Source: CAVDHB01 sp963608705
GTDB taxonomy: Bacteria > Bacteroidota > Bacteroidia > Bacteroidales > Bacteroidaceae
Length of the DNA: 38,521 bases
Reading direction: 5' to 3'
NCBI GenBank assembly: GCA_963608705.1
Contig: CAVDHB010000063.1
Location: 1 to 38,521, forward strand
Below, one piece after another: positions 1 through 6,777 of the stretch. The translations under genes were made by a program, and so were the position numbers. The stretch's first letter is position 1. Each line of letters opens with the position of its first letter. The notes under the pieces are model-generated. The model worked only from the letters and a program-made list of their open reading frames with translations. It was not told the DNA's origin and made no database searches.

Positions 1-2
1 CG

Positions 3-302
3 GACGACCACGGCTCCCACACGCACTTCAAAAGCCTTTTCAAGAGCCACGACTCACGCGTGATAAAGCCGGAGGACATAGGAAAGGTGCTTCCTTGGGT
101 ACACATCGCCATAGCGAACGCCAAGACAACACTCGCAGGCATATACCACGGCCTGAAATCCGAGTTCCTGCAAGGCTACCTCAGCGAGTTCTGCTACAAG
201 TTCAACCGCAGATACTTCGGGGACAGGATGTTCGACAGGCTCATGGTAGCTGCCGTGTCCTATAAGACGGAATTCAGACACAGGATATACGGAAAATCTT
301 AA
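3..302 (+). CDS. IS1595-family (ISXO2-like) transposase, C-terminal fragment
   Basis: The frame is open from the first base of the window, so the gene begins outside and only its last 99 codons are visible. The translation ends in the pattern typical of ISXO2-like DDE transposases: a VLPWVHIAIANAK segment, an IYHGLK segment, then YLSEFCYKFNRRYFGD, where the glutamate and the following K-x-N-R-R fit the end of the catalytic core. The enzyme would cut and join the ends of its insertion sequence. The terminal inverted repeat could not be located in the following 100 bases, so the right edge of the element is unknown. The family call is from motif memory and is fairly secure; whether the full-length copy is intact cannot be judged here. 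Confidence 0.85.
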   Translation, partial: DDHGSHTHFKSLFKSHDSRVIKPEDIGKVLPWVHIAIANAKTTLAGIYHGLKSEFLQGYLSEFCYKFNRRYFGDRMFDRLMVAAVSYKTEFRHRIYGKS

Positions 303-347
303 TAAAGTGTATTTACTTATTATAAAAACATAAAGTTCCATCCATTC

Positions 348-379
348 TTTAAGAATGAACAGAACTTCACGTACCTTTG
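348..379 (+). promoter_or_regulatory. Candidate promoter (TAnnTTTG type)
   Basis: TACCTTTG lies at 372-379, a perfect match to the Bacteroidetes -7 element, with a near-consensus TTTA at 348-351 exactly 20 bp upstream. No convincing gene starts directly after it. The stretch 303-648 otherwise holds only short reading frames, the longest plausible one being 409-489 with a TTG start (26 codons). It could drive a small RNA, a short peptide or the zinc-protein gene starting near 649. Confidence 0.45.
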
Positions 380-648
380 CTATATCTAAAAGAAAGGGGG
401 TGTTATCCTTGAGTTCTCATAAGTTCCTTTTGAAAGAATGGCTGAAAGATGTTATCTCTTTCATGAAAAGACTTGAGAAAATCAAGTGACCTCTTTTTTT
501 TAGAGGCGGGCGGGGATGCTTTGAATAAGTAGTGTTCCTGCCTATGTCTAAATGTAGAACATCTAAATGAGATTGGCAAATGAAGATAATGAGAATAATG
601 ATGGATAGACTCAAAATCTATAGGGCTAGAAAAGTACGTGTACGTAAT

Positions 649-987
649 ATGGTGGACACCACTAAAGATCCTGTTCCTAAAGGGTTTGCCTCTTGGTTTG
701 ACTACTGGTTTGACTATTGGAAGCGCAATATAAAGACAGGTAAGTATAGTTTTTTAAGCATATGCCCAAAATGTAAAAAAATTACTGATGATCTTGTAGG
801 AGCCCATGTTTGCACGGTGGGAAATAAAACTGAAAACGAAAACGGATACATATATCCTCTATGCAGACATTGTAATTCAGAGTACCAAGAATCAAATAAA
901 GAAGATGCAATAAAAGATGAGTTCGATGCTGTTGAAGATTATCTATGCCCACTTCCCCCGAATTCGAAATGTAAATCAAACAAGTGA
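649..987 (+). CDS. Small zinc-binding, HNH/treble-clef-like protein of unknown function
   Basis: About 112 residues. Two CxxC knuckles flank a GAHVC segment: ICPKCK near residue 38, then YIYPLCRHCN near residue 68. The arrangement C-x2-C, G-A-H-V, P-L-C-x2-C-N resembles degenerate HNH/treble-clef small proteins found on Bacteroidetes accessory DNA, but catalytic residues cannot be assigned. I start it at ATG 649 because homologues remembered for this layout begin just before a V-P-x-G-F-x-S-W-x-x-Y-W stretch. The frame is open further upstream with ATGs at 580 and 601, which would add a short basic extension. A 12-bp in-frame tandem duplication gives a repeated WFDY. It sits alone between the transposase fragment and the divergent toxin-like pair. 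Function unknown. Confidence 0.6.
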   Translation: MVDTTKDPVPKGFASWFDYWFDYWKRNIKTGKYSFLSICPKCKKITDDLVGAHVCTVGNKTENENGYIYPLCRHCNSEYQESNKEDAIKDEFDAVEDYLCPLPPNSKCKSNK

Positions 988-1094
988 ACACAAGATTCAC
1001 CCGAAAGTTTAATAAAAATGTCTCTATAACGTTTCGTGTGGATAAATGTAACTGTCCAACGAATTAAATGGATTCTCTTAGGGGGCATTAATCA

Positions 1095-1119
1095 GTAGGG
1101 ACGCACAGTCCGTGCGTCC
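1095..1119. repeat. Degenerate intergenic palindrome (GGACGCAC/GTGCGTCC)
   Basis: GGACGCAC and GTGCGTCC arms are separated by 5 bp, preceded by GTAG. It looks like a diverged member, or a sister family, of the GTAGAGACGCGATT palindromes found elsewhere in the window. It lies in the gene-free stretch 988-1303, which otherwise holds only the similar element at 1225-1254. Confidence 0.55.
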
Positions 1120-1224
1120 GCAGATAAGAGGGACTGACTTACGAGAAATTGATTCTTAGTGTGTTACTGTTATGACTAAATAGGATACGTCTTCTTTAGA
1201 GCTTATAAACTTGGTGTAAATATT

Positions 1225-1254
1225 GTATCGGACACACGAGACCTGCGTCCCTAC
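1225..1254. repeat. Degenerate intergenic palindrome, second copy
   Basis: The stretch begins GTATCGGACACACG and ends CTGCGTCCCTAC, giving an imperfect inverted repeat with the same GTAG...CTAC ends as the other copies. It is strongly decayed, so membership in the family is tentative. Confidence 0.4.
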
Positions 1255-1303
1255 TACCCACACGATTCGTTACAGAGCTGAAATTCCTAACTATTATTTC
1301 TAA

Positions 1304-2266
1304 TTATGCGGTTGGTATTCCATTCAGGTCATCTCTGATTTCGCCTGCTAATGCTTTCTGCTCCTTTGCTGATGGAGTCGGATTATCCATATCTCCCAAG
1401 AGTGGAGTCGGAATTCGGGCTGCGTAATTGAACACGATACTTGGTATGTTTCCCGCAATTTTCCAACGACCATTTTTCTTGTCCATCACCGCAAATATCA
1501 TGCTCTTGTCAGAACACTTCCGTAATTGTCTGTAAATCTCACCCCCTGTTTCAAATGTCCACAATTCTCTTAGCCTTCCGTATTTTTCGAGACCCTTTAC
1601 AATCATATCGTAGAAGAATGGATACTCACTGTAGAATCTCATCACTCCCCCTTCTGGATTATCTACAGTGAAGCAGGTGCCACCGCCATTTACGAACTTG
1701 GAGACCTTGATTCCAGACTCTTTCTCGTGCTTTCTCACATATCTTTCAAAAGGACTAAGTCTTCCGAAATCCCTGGTCGTCTTCCTGCTTGTGGAAGCCT
1801 TTGACTCATTTAATGATTTCATTACAACATATAATGGGATGCCTTTCCTCGCTTTTCCGTAAGTCATCCGCTCATTCAACCTTTCATTTATTATATTCAA
1901 GATTCTTAGTCTTTCTTCGTACATATTGCTTTTATAGCAAGCGTCTTCGACATATATCGTATTCCCTTCTATATAGTACAGAAAATACCAACATCTGTTA
2001 TTTGACATCGCCATACGATAGTTCCTCTTATCATTCTCATTCTTTTCCTCTTCATCTTTCATTATTTTTATCCACCTCCCAAGAGTCGATGGCTTTCTTG
2101 AAATTAAGCCGTTTTCTATCTTGTAAATGGAATGACAAGTATCTTTTACATTCTTTTCCATTAGCTCATAAGAATATGTATTATGATGTACTCGGAATGC
2201 GTTTGCATAGAACGATTCTATTACTTCATATACAGCGTCATTAACGACATAGTTATAGCTTGCCAT
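1304..2266 (-). CDS. RelE/ParE-like toxin domain fused to a ~200-residue domain of unknown function
   Basis: 320 residues. The first ~115 residues look like a RelE/ParE-superfamily toxin of the Bacteroidetes type: an N-terminal NYVVNDAVYEVIESFY helix, a central helix with HSIYKIENGL, and a C-terminal strand pair with RCWYFLYYIEGNTIYVEDAC. Residues ~150-320 are additional and not recognised; they contain the segments ERYVRKHEKESGIKVSKF, GGTCFTVDNPEGGVMRFY and WKIAGNIPSIVFNYAARIP. Ordinary RelE proteins are about 90-120 residues, so this is nearly three times the usual size. The start overlaps the end of the 81-residue upstream gene by 14 bp, the tight coupling expected of an antitoxin-toxin operon. 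If the toxin assignment is right it would act on ribosome-bound mRNA or on gyrase; neither can be chosen from sequence. Confidence 0.6.
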   Translation of the reverse strand: MASYNYVVNDAVYEVIESFYANAFRVHHNTYSYELMEKNVKDTCHSIYKIENGLISRKPSTLGRWIKIMKDEEEKNENDKRNYRMAMSNNRCWYFLYYIEGNTIYVEDACYKSNMYEERLRILNIINERLNERMTYGKARKGIPLYVVMKSLNESKASTSRKTTRDFGRLSPFERYVRKHEKESGIKVSKFVNGGGTCFTVDNPEGGVMRFYSEYPFFYDMIVKGLEKYGRLRELWTFETGGEIYRQLRKCSDKSMIFAVMDKKNGRWKIAGNIPSIVFNYAARIPTPLLGDMDNPTPSAKEQKALAGEIRDDLNGIPTA

Positions 2267-2498
2267 TCAACTCATACATCTTCTTTATTTTAGCGCAAAT
2301 TAAAGAGCACATCTCTTCCACAGACATATATCCCGTGCGCTGTATATTTTCATTGAGGACAGTTTTCACCTCTCCGTTTTCAACAAAGACTTTGCTGCCG
2401 TTTATGTCAACGACCTCGTTCAGACTTCTCCGCCTTGCTGATTCCCGGATGGCTTCTCTTCTGTTCCTGCTATCGCTGAATATGCGTTTCTTTCCCAT
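2253..2498 (-). CDS. Small charged protein, putative antitoxin of the RelE-like partner
   Basis: 81 residues, first gene of a two-gene operon with the 320-residue toxin-like protein. The N-terminus is very basic (MGKKRIFSDSRNRREAIRES), suiting DNA binding or RNA contact. The middle has an IN-G-S-K-V-F-V-E-N-G-E strand hairpin, and the C-terminal third (MSVEEMCSLICAKIKKMYE) is predicted helical, as in an antitoxin arm that wraps a toxin. No known antitoxin family is recognised with certainty. The role is inferred from gene size, order and the 14-bp overlap. An XRE-type helix-turn-helix is not visible. Confidence 0.5.
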   Translation of the reverse strand: MGKKRIFSDSRNRREAIRESARRRSLNEVVDINGSKVFVENGEVKTVLNENIQRTGYMSVEEMCSLICAKIKKMYELNGKL

Positions 2499-2534
2499 GA
2501 TACTGTTTCTTACTTATACATATTTAGTTTTCGG

Positions 2535-2542
2535 CAAATATA
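2535..2542 (-). promoter_or_regulatory. -7 element for the toxin-like pair
   Basis: On the minus strand TATATTTG matches TAnnTTTG and lies 36 bp upstream of the antitoxin-like start codon at 2498. No good TTTG was seen 20 bp further upstream, so only the -7 half is supported. Confidence 0.4.
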
Positions 2543-2638
2543 CGGACAATTCCCGTCATGGGGAAGAGTACACGGTGATAATTTGAGTGCTTTCTGTAAG
2601 ATTCCCAACGCCTAAAGAGCGGGCGGTTCTTCTTTTAA

Positions 2639-2680
2639 AGAAGGCTGACGGCAGATGGGATTAAGACCCGCCATCAGCCT
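2639..2680. other. Inverted repeat just upstream of the helicase-nuclease gene
   Basis: AGGCTGACGGC at about 2642 and GCCATCAGCCT ending at 2680 form an imperfect hairpin. It follows a second short one made by TTCTTT/AAAGAA around 2629-2641. The hairpins sit within 60 bp of the first possible start of the 1090-residue gene. They may be a leader structure or the scar of a rearrangement that removed the normal 5' end. Confidence 0.4.
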
Positions 2681-2691
2681 GTTGTTCCAAA

Positions 2692-5600
2692 GTGGGCTAT
2701 CCACCGGGGAAAATCCTCCGTCTTGGAGTTGGTGGTACGATTGCGGATAATCATTTCCACTATATGTTGGACTTGTTTGGTCAGTATAGGGACTTCAAAT
2801 CCCTTTCTGGGAATTTTAAAAATCCAGACTTGGAAGGTTGGGATAAAGACGAGAACCATTCTAACTATTACCATGACTTACAATATCATCCAGACGATTG
2901 GTTGAAAGTAAAGTTGGTTGAGGAATATGATCGTCATATCAAGACGTATACTGATGAAATCAATAAGAAACGGGAGGTGCCTGTTAGATGGAGATATTAT
3001 CAATATTTCTGTCTGCTTTTCACGGAATTCTATTTGGACAAATATTTTGGACGCAGGGAAGAATTGTGTAGGAGGTTGAACGACTGGATAGCAAAGCGGG
3101 ATGAGGCGTATTGTAATCAGGTTTTCGGGCGGACATGTGAGAGAGTACAGAAAGACTTTGTGTTCAAGGAAGATGAATTGAACAAGTTGTCCTTTTGGTG
3201 TGCCACAGCTTCTGGCAAGACTTTGCTGATGCATGTACACTTGAAACAGTATAATTATTATGCGGAAAAATATGCGGAAAAATATCATGCGCCCAAGTTA
3301 GACCATATTATTCTGCTCACACCTAATGAAGGGTTGTCCAAACAACATTATGAGGAGTGTGTGAAATCAGATATTTCGGCAGTGATTTTCTCAAAGAATA
3401 ATGGTGGTATGTATCAGAGGAAACAGGTGGAAATCATTGATGTAAACAAGCTGTCAGATGAGGCTGGAGATAAGCGTGAGAATAAAACTGTAAATGTGGA
3501 TTCCTTTGAGGGAAATAATCTTGTGCTGGTGGACGAAGGACACCGTGGTTCTACGGGAAAAGTATGGATGAATAATCGTAAGAAACTGACTGAAAGAGGT
3601 TTTTCCTTTGAGTATTCAGCGACATTCGGACAGGTGGTAGGGGATAAGCTCCCCCTTTTGAAGGAGTATGGAAAATCCATTCTTTTTGATTATTCTTATA
3701 AGTATTTCTATGACGACGGGTTTGGTAAAGATTACAACATTACGAATAAGCCAGCAAACCAGGAGGATGGTCAGGTCGATAAGTATTTTGTGGATAGGTA
3801 TTTCACGGCCTATTTGATGCTTTTGTATGAGCAACTATACCTATATGATAAATATCCTGTATGTAAGGATAAATTCTTGATAGCAAAACCGTTGGGGGCT
3901 TTTGTGGGAACAAGTGTCACAAAGAAAAAGAAGAAAAATGAAGAAGATAAGACATTGACAGATATTATTCAGATAGTATGTTTCTTGCGTGATTTTCTCA
4001 AAGATCGGGACACTTTCATTCGTTATATTCAAGAGTTGCTGGAAGAGAATGGAGGCATAAAGGATCAAGACGGAAAGTCTGTGTTTGGAAAAGATTTTAA
4101 ATTTTTAAAGGCGCTGAGCGAGGATAAGAATGCCTTAGCCTCTCTTATTTATGAGAAAATTCTGCGTAATGTGTTTCATTCGGGGAAAAGCGGCGGTCGT
4201 CTTCATATCGTACAGTTGCAAGGAGAGAATGAGGAAATAGGATTAAAAGTTGGTGACACAGATACGTATTTTGGAAACATCTATGTGGGCAATGTAGGAG
4301 ATTTGGTGAACAAATTGAGTGAACTGGATTTTCCGTGTGAACCAAAACAACCTGAAAACAGATCTTCGTTTAAGACTATCGAAGATCCTGATTCCCCTCT
4401 AAACTTGCTTATTGGTGCCAAAAAGTTTATGGAAGGATGGAATACTTATCGTTTGTCTGTCATGGGGTTGATGAATGTAGGAAGGAACGAAGGATCGCAA
4501 ATCATTCAATTATTTGGACGTGGGGTGCGACTGAAGGGGTATGACAACTCCATGAAAAGGAGTTCCAGACTGACGAATCCTCCAGCAGAGCTACCTGAGG
4601 GATTGTCCACACTGGAGACATTGTATGTATTAGGAGTGAAAGCCGACTATATGGATGCATTTAAGAAGGTGTTGAAGAAGGAAGGAATTCCTGACAAAAA
4701 TACCTCGTCTATCACTTATGAAGAAATAGGATTGCCCGTCTTGTTTTCTTCGACTCCGACAGAAGAGAACTTGCCCTATATTAAGGTATCGGATTCTTTT
4801 GATTTCATGAAGAATGAAGTAGTACATTTGAACGATGAGTCCGTGAAAGTATCTATACAATTAGATGAAACCCCGAAAGTACAGGCAATTCGCAGTAAAG
4901 AGATAGAACGCCCGACGAGTGTACATAACGATGAGAGAAAGCTCAAGTGGCAGTTAGACTATTTGGACTGGACGGCTATTTTCTTTGAATTAGAGCGGAA
5001 GAAAAATGAGTGGAAGTTCTATAATTTATTATTAGATAAAGACTGCCTAAAGGAATTAATGAAGAAGGGGGATTGGTATGAATTGATTATCAACTCGAAG
5101 GAGGAGCTGGACTGGACGGAGGATTATGCAAAAGACGTGGAAAAATGGCAGCGTATCACCGTTAAATTGCTGGGTAAATACATGCAGGCTGTGTACAAAA
5201 AGGTCAAAACAAGTAAAGAGCAAAAGAATTTGCAGAAGGTGTATTTGCAAAATGTCAATGTTCTCCCGAATGAACACAAGATTGTAGTGAAGGTCAGGGA
5301 AGATAAGAAAGACTGGATAAAGGAATTGAATAAGTTGAAAGAACAATTGGAGAAGAAACAGTTCTCACAAGACTTTCCAATAGACGGGGCCGATCTCGAA
5401 GCCATTGATTTTGACAGGCATGTGTACAATCCATTACTTTGTATTGACCGAAATCAGCCCATATTAGTGGATGAAACAACGAAAGATCCGCTGTTGACAG
5501 TCACTCCTGTGGCTTTAAACAAGGGGGAAGGTGATTTTGTGAAGGCCTTGCGAACCTACTATGGCAAACATGAAAAGGAGGGATGGAAGATGTATTTGTT

Positions 5601-5964
5601 GCGTAACCAAAGTAAAACAGGCGTGGGATTCTTTGAGGACGGAATAGGATTCTATCCTGATTTCATTCTTTGGATTATAAAAGGCAAACAAAAATACATG
5701 ACTTTCATAGACCCTAAAGGTCTTCAACATATACATAGTCTTGAAGAAGATCCTAAGATTCAGTTGTTTCGTAAACTAAGGGAAGAAATTCAACCTCTTC
5801 TTAAAAAGGACTTGGACTTTGAGTTGAACAGTTTTATTCTCAGTGGGACATCGTATGGGGATATGCCTAAAATATGGAGTAAGGAGGATTACACGAAAAA
5901 TCATGTGCTGTTTATGAAGGAGGAAGGTTATATAGAGAGCATGATGAAGATGATAGGTTTGTAA
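2692..5964 (+). CDS. Type III restriction (Res)-like SF2 helicase with C-terminal PD-(D/E)XK nuclease, no partner methylase
   Basis: 1090 residues from GTG 2692. SF2 helicase motifs appear in order: Walker A CATASGKTLL (about 170-179), motif II VLVDEGH (about 280-285), motif III SATF (about 309), FMEGWNT (about 579) and motif VI QLFGRGVRLKG (about 610). A nuclease signature closes the protein: Y-P-D990 followed by FIDPKG with D1007 and K1009, the PD-(D/E)XK spacing. This matches Res subunits or helicase-nucleases that translocate on and cut unmodified DNA. No Mod methyltransferase lies within the 2.7 kb upstream or downstream. The start is weak: GTG without a ribosome-binding site, in a frame open only back to 2665. 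Related proteins as I remember them carry roughly 30 more residues before the LGVGGTIADNHFHY segment, so a 5' truncation is possible. Confidence 0.8.
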   Translation: MGYPPGKILRLGVGGTIADNHFHYMLDLFGQYRDFKSLSGNFKNPDLEGWDKDENHSNYYHDLQYHPDDWLKVKLVEEYDRHIKTYTDEINKKREVPVRWRYYQYFCLLFTEFYLDKYFGRREELCRRLNDWIAKRDEAYCNQVFGRTCERVQKDFVFKEDELNKLSFWCATASGKTLLMHVHLKQYNYYAEKYAEKYHAPKLDHIILLTPNEGLSKQHYEECVKSDISAVIFSKNNGGMYQRKQVEIIDVNKLSDEAGDKRENKTVNVDSFEGNNLVLVDEGHRGSTGKVWMNNRKKLTERGFSFEYSATFGQVVGDKLPLLKEYGKSILFDYSYKYFYDDGFGKDYNITNKPANQEDGQVDKYFVDRYFTAYLMLLYEQLYLYDKYPVCKDKFLIAKPLGAFVGTSVTKKKKKNEEDKTLTDIIQIVCFLRDFLKDRDTFIRYIQELLEENGGIKDQDGKSVFGKDFKFLKALSEDKNALASLIYEKILRNVFHSGKSGGRLHIVQLQGENEEIGLKVGDTDTYFGNIYVGNVGDLVNKLSELDFPCEPKQPENRSSFKTIEDPDSPLNLLIGAKKFMEGWNTYRLSVMGLMNVGRNEGSQIIQLFGRGVRLKGYDNSMKRSSRLTNPPAELPEGLSTLETLYVLGVKADYMDAFKKVLKKEGIPDKNTSSITYEEIGLPVLFSSTPTEENLPYIKVSDSFDFMKNEVVHLNDESVKVSIQLDETPKVQAIRSKEIERPTSVHNDERKLKWQLDYLDWTAIFFELERKKNEWKFYNLLLDKDCLKELMKKGDWYELIINSKEELDWTEDYAKDVEKWQRITVKLLGKYMQAVYKKVKTSKEQKNLQKVYLQNVNVLPNEHKIVVKVREDKKDWIKELNKLKEQLEKKQFSQDFPIDGADLEAIDFDRHVYNPLLCIDRNQPILVDETTKDPLLTVTPVALNKGEGDFVKALRTYYGKHEKEGWKMYLLRNQSKTGVGFFEDGIGFYPDFILWIIKGKQKYMTFIDPKGLQHIHSLEEDPKIQLFRKLREEIQPLLKKDLDFELNSFILSGTSYGDMPKIWSKEDYTKNHVLFMKEEGYIESMMKMIGL

Positions 5965-6093
5965 ATTCCTCAATAGAGTCTCTTAGAGATGTAATTTAGG
6001 TCTATAATGAATTGTGTGCATCCCTACTGATTGATTATCTCATAATGGTAAATGATTAATTCGCAACCATACCATCCATCAGTATTGTTTTAG

Positions 6094-6121
6094 GTAGAGA
6101 CGCGATTCATCGCGTCTCCAC
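6094..6121. repeat. 28-bp palindromic repeat, family 1
   Basis: Half-site GTAGAGACGCGATT is followed by its near-complement ending TCGCGTCTCCAC. It differs at two positions from the perfect palindrome at 12439-12466. It lies in the long gene-free stretch 5965-6777, 130 bp after the helicase-nuclease stop codon, and pairs with an inversely oriented copy at 6186. Confidence 0.85.
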
Positions 6122-6185
6122 TTTTCATCGTGTTTTAAATATGTCCCAATCTATCCCGTACAGATAGGATTTCTCGCTGCGGAAT

Positions 6186-6213
6186 ATGGAGACGCGATGA
6201 ATCGCGTCTCTAC
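6186..6213. repeat. 28-bp palindromic repeat, family 1, inverted neighbour
   Basis: GGAGACGCGATGAATCGCGT continues into CTCTAC and is the reverse complement of the 6094 copy apart from one end base. The two copies are 64 bp apart. A partial right arm (AATTCATCGCATCTCCACTT) at 6661-6680 suggests a third, decayed copy in the same intergenic stretch. Confidence 0.85.
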
Positions 6214-6423
6214 TGATTGATGGGCATTTAGGAAGTGTCTCGTCATGCGGTGAGAAGTTATTCCTTATTCACCGTAACATAACTCGTCCTTCCCCTGTCT
6301 TATAAATAGAAAATTACTGCGCATTGTGAATCTTCTTCTCTGTGTGTACTTTATGAAAGAAAATGGACGAAAAAGTAAGGGACTATGGTACAATATAGCC
6401 CCATCTCCAGTGTTTTTATGTTG

Positions 6424-6530
6424 TTTAGTGTAGGTTAGTGTACCTTTAGTGTAGGCAATATTCCTGCTTTTTATCACGTTAGAAACTGATAAACAGTGAT
6501 TTAAAAATATTCTGTGTAGGCGTGTAGGCA
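6424..6530. repeat. Cluster of GTGTAGG direct repeats
   Basis: AGTGTAGG occurs at 6427 and 6448, with a variant AGTGTACC at 6437 between them. TGTGTAGG at 6513 and CGTGTAGGCA at 6521 follow. Four exact GTGTAGG copies on one strand within 100 bp, in non-coding DNA, suggest protein-binding iterons or a remnant of a mobile element end. Nothing else was recognised in the surrounding 5965-6690 region apart from the palindromes. Confidence 0.5.
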
Positions 6531-6696
6531 AATTCACGAAAAAACTTTTGGCGGGAAGGTATATTATGTTTAATAAGAATAATTGTGTGTCTGTATTTTC
6601 TAAAATGAACTGCAATAGAAAAATTGCATTGTATAAAACACCAAGAAAAACGGAAACACTAATTCATCGCATCTCCACTTGTAATCCCCAATCGAA

Positions 6697-6728
6697 TTTG
6701 TCTATTTCATTAAAAAGACGTATCTTCG
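6697..6728 (+). promoter_or_regulatory. dxs promoter
   Basis: TTTG at 6697-6700 and TATCTTCG at 6721-6728 are separated by exactly 20 bp, matching the Bacteroidetes TTTG-N20-TAnnTTTG pattern with one mismatch. Transcription would begin near 6735, which rules out the ATG at 6733 and supports the start at 6778. Confidence 0.65.
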
Positions 6729-6777
6729 CACTATGTTTCCCGTCATCTGGCGGGAAAGCGTTGAAACTGACAAAGAA

